From the NCBI RefSeq assembly GCF_013283785.1, contig NZ_JABCPZ010000010.1:35128-99127 (forward strand): a DNA stretch of 64,000 bases, written 5' to 3'. Shown here piece by piece: positions 63,982 to 64,000 of this stretch. The stretch's first letter is position 1; the number at the start of each line of letters is the position of its first letter. The translations under genes and the position numbers were made by a program. Source of the DNA: Nonomuraea antri (GTDB lineage: Bacteria; Actinomycetota; Actinomycetes; Streptosporangiales; Streptosporangiaceae). The notes below the pieces were generated by a model. The model was not told the DNA's origin and made no database searches. It worked only from the letters and a program-made list of their open reading frames with translations.

Positions 63982-64000
63982 CTGTCTCTTATACGCAGCT
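63982..64000. other. Probable Tn5/Nextera mosaic-end adapter remnant
   Basis: CTGTCTCTTATAC followed by GCAGCT matches the 19-base mosaic end at 17 of 19 positions and ends exactly at the window edge. Probably not genomic. Confidence 0.75.

Noticed and set aside
1..64000. tRNA, rRNA, riboswitch and insertion sequences
   Set aside because: I saw no cloverleaf, ribosomal RNA stretch, known riboswitch core or transposase gene by eye. A covariance-model scan would be needed to exclude small RNAs.

Overview
The window looks like the genome, or most of the genome, of a temperate long-tailed (siphovirus-type) phage of a high-GC actinomycete (Streptomyces or Streptosporangiales type). The evidence is high GC throughout, many GTG and TTG starts, ATGA/GTGA gene overlaps, a WhiB protein, an XRE regulator of the DUF5753 type paired with an actinomycete-type SAM methyltransferase, and an uninterrupted run of phage modules. 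No chromosomal housekeeping gene was seen. A tyrosine integrase and an attP-like region lie in the middle (about 35.7-37.0 kb) with phage genes on both sides. This fits an unintegrated (virion, excised or episomal) form better than a chromosomal prophage. The last 19 bases match the Tn5/Nextera mosaic end at 17 positions, so the right edge is probably a contig end carrying adapter sequence.

Layout. 1-3.7 kb (+ strand): a truncated gene, then a tightly coupled set: a thymidylate-synthase-fold enzyme with the Asp signature of (d)CMP hydroxymethylases, a divergent nucleoside diphosphate kinase, a radical SAM protein and a DEDDh exonuclease. This set is a candidate cytosine-modification pathway. 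It ends in a cluster of hairpins. 3.9-32.8 kb (- strand): the late region. Read in transcription order (right to left) it holds a ParB-like protein, TerS, TerL, structural proteins, portal, MuF-like protein, an RMF-like miniprotein, scaffold, capsid, head-tail connectors, tail tube, frameshifted tail chaperones, a C5-cytosine methyltransferase, tape measure, Dit, two paralogous 910-residue tail fibre proteins, amidase endolysin and holin. A + strand lower-GC gene with three TTA codons (12948-13925) is inserted among the tail genes. 32.9-42.1 kb: small genes, a Dam-type methyltransferase, the attP-like region, the integrase operon, HTH proteins and a collagen-like membrane protein. 42.1-55.9 kb (- strand): the early/replication operon, with an initiator gene that contains its own iteron and DnaA-box origin, a J-domain protein, a SLOG protein, WhiB, a RuvC-like resolvase, membrane proteins, a Gp3-like protein and a Cas4/RecB-like nuclease. 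56-60.5 kb: lysogeny and regulation (repressor candidate with clustered operators, membrane proteins, an XRE/methyltransferase pair, a double winged-helix GntR-like regulator). 60.5-64 kb: more early genes, then a + strand gene cut by the right edge.

Two signals stand out. The first is the hydroxymethylase/NDK/radical SAM/exonuclease cassette. The second is a dispersed 24-bp palindromic element, with at least 11 copies from 4.6 to 63.7 kb. Most copies overlap or directly follow stop codons and most are oriented with transcription. They resemble either stoperator-type repressor sites or modular boundary sequences.

Gene functions come from motif recognition by eye. No database search was run.
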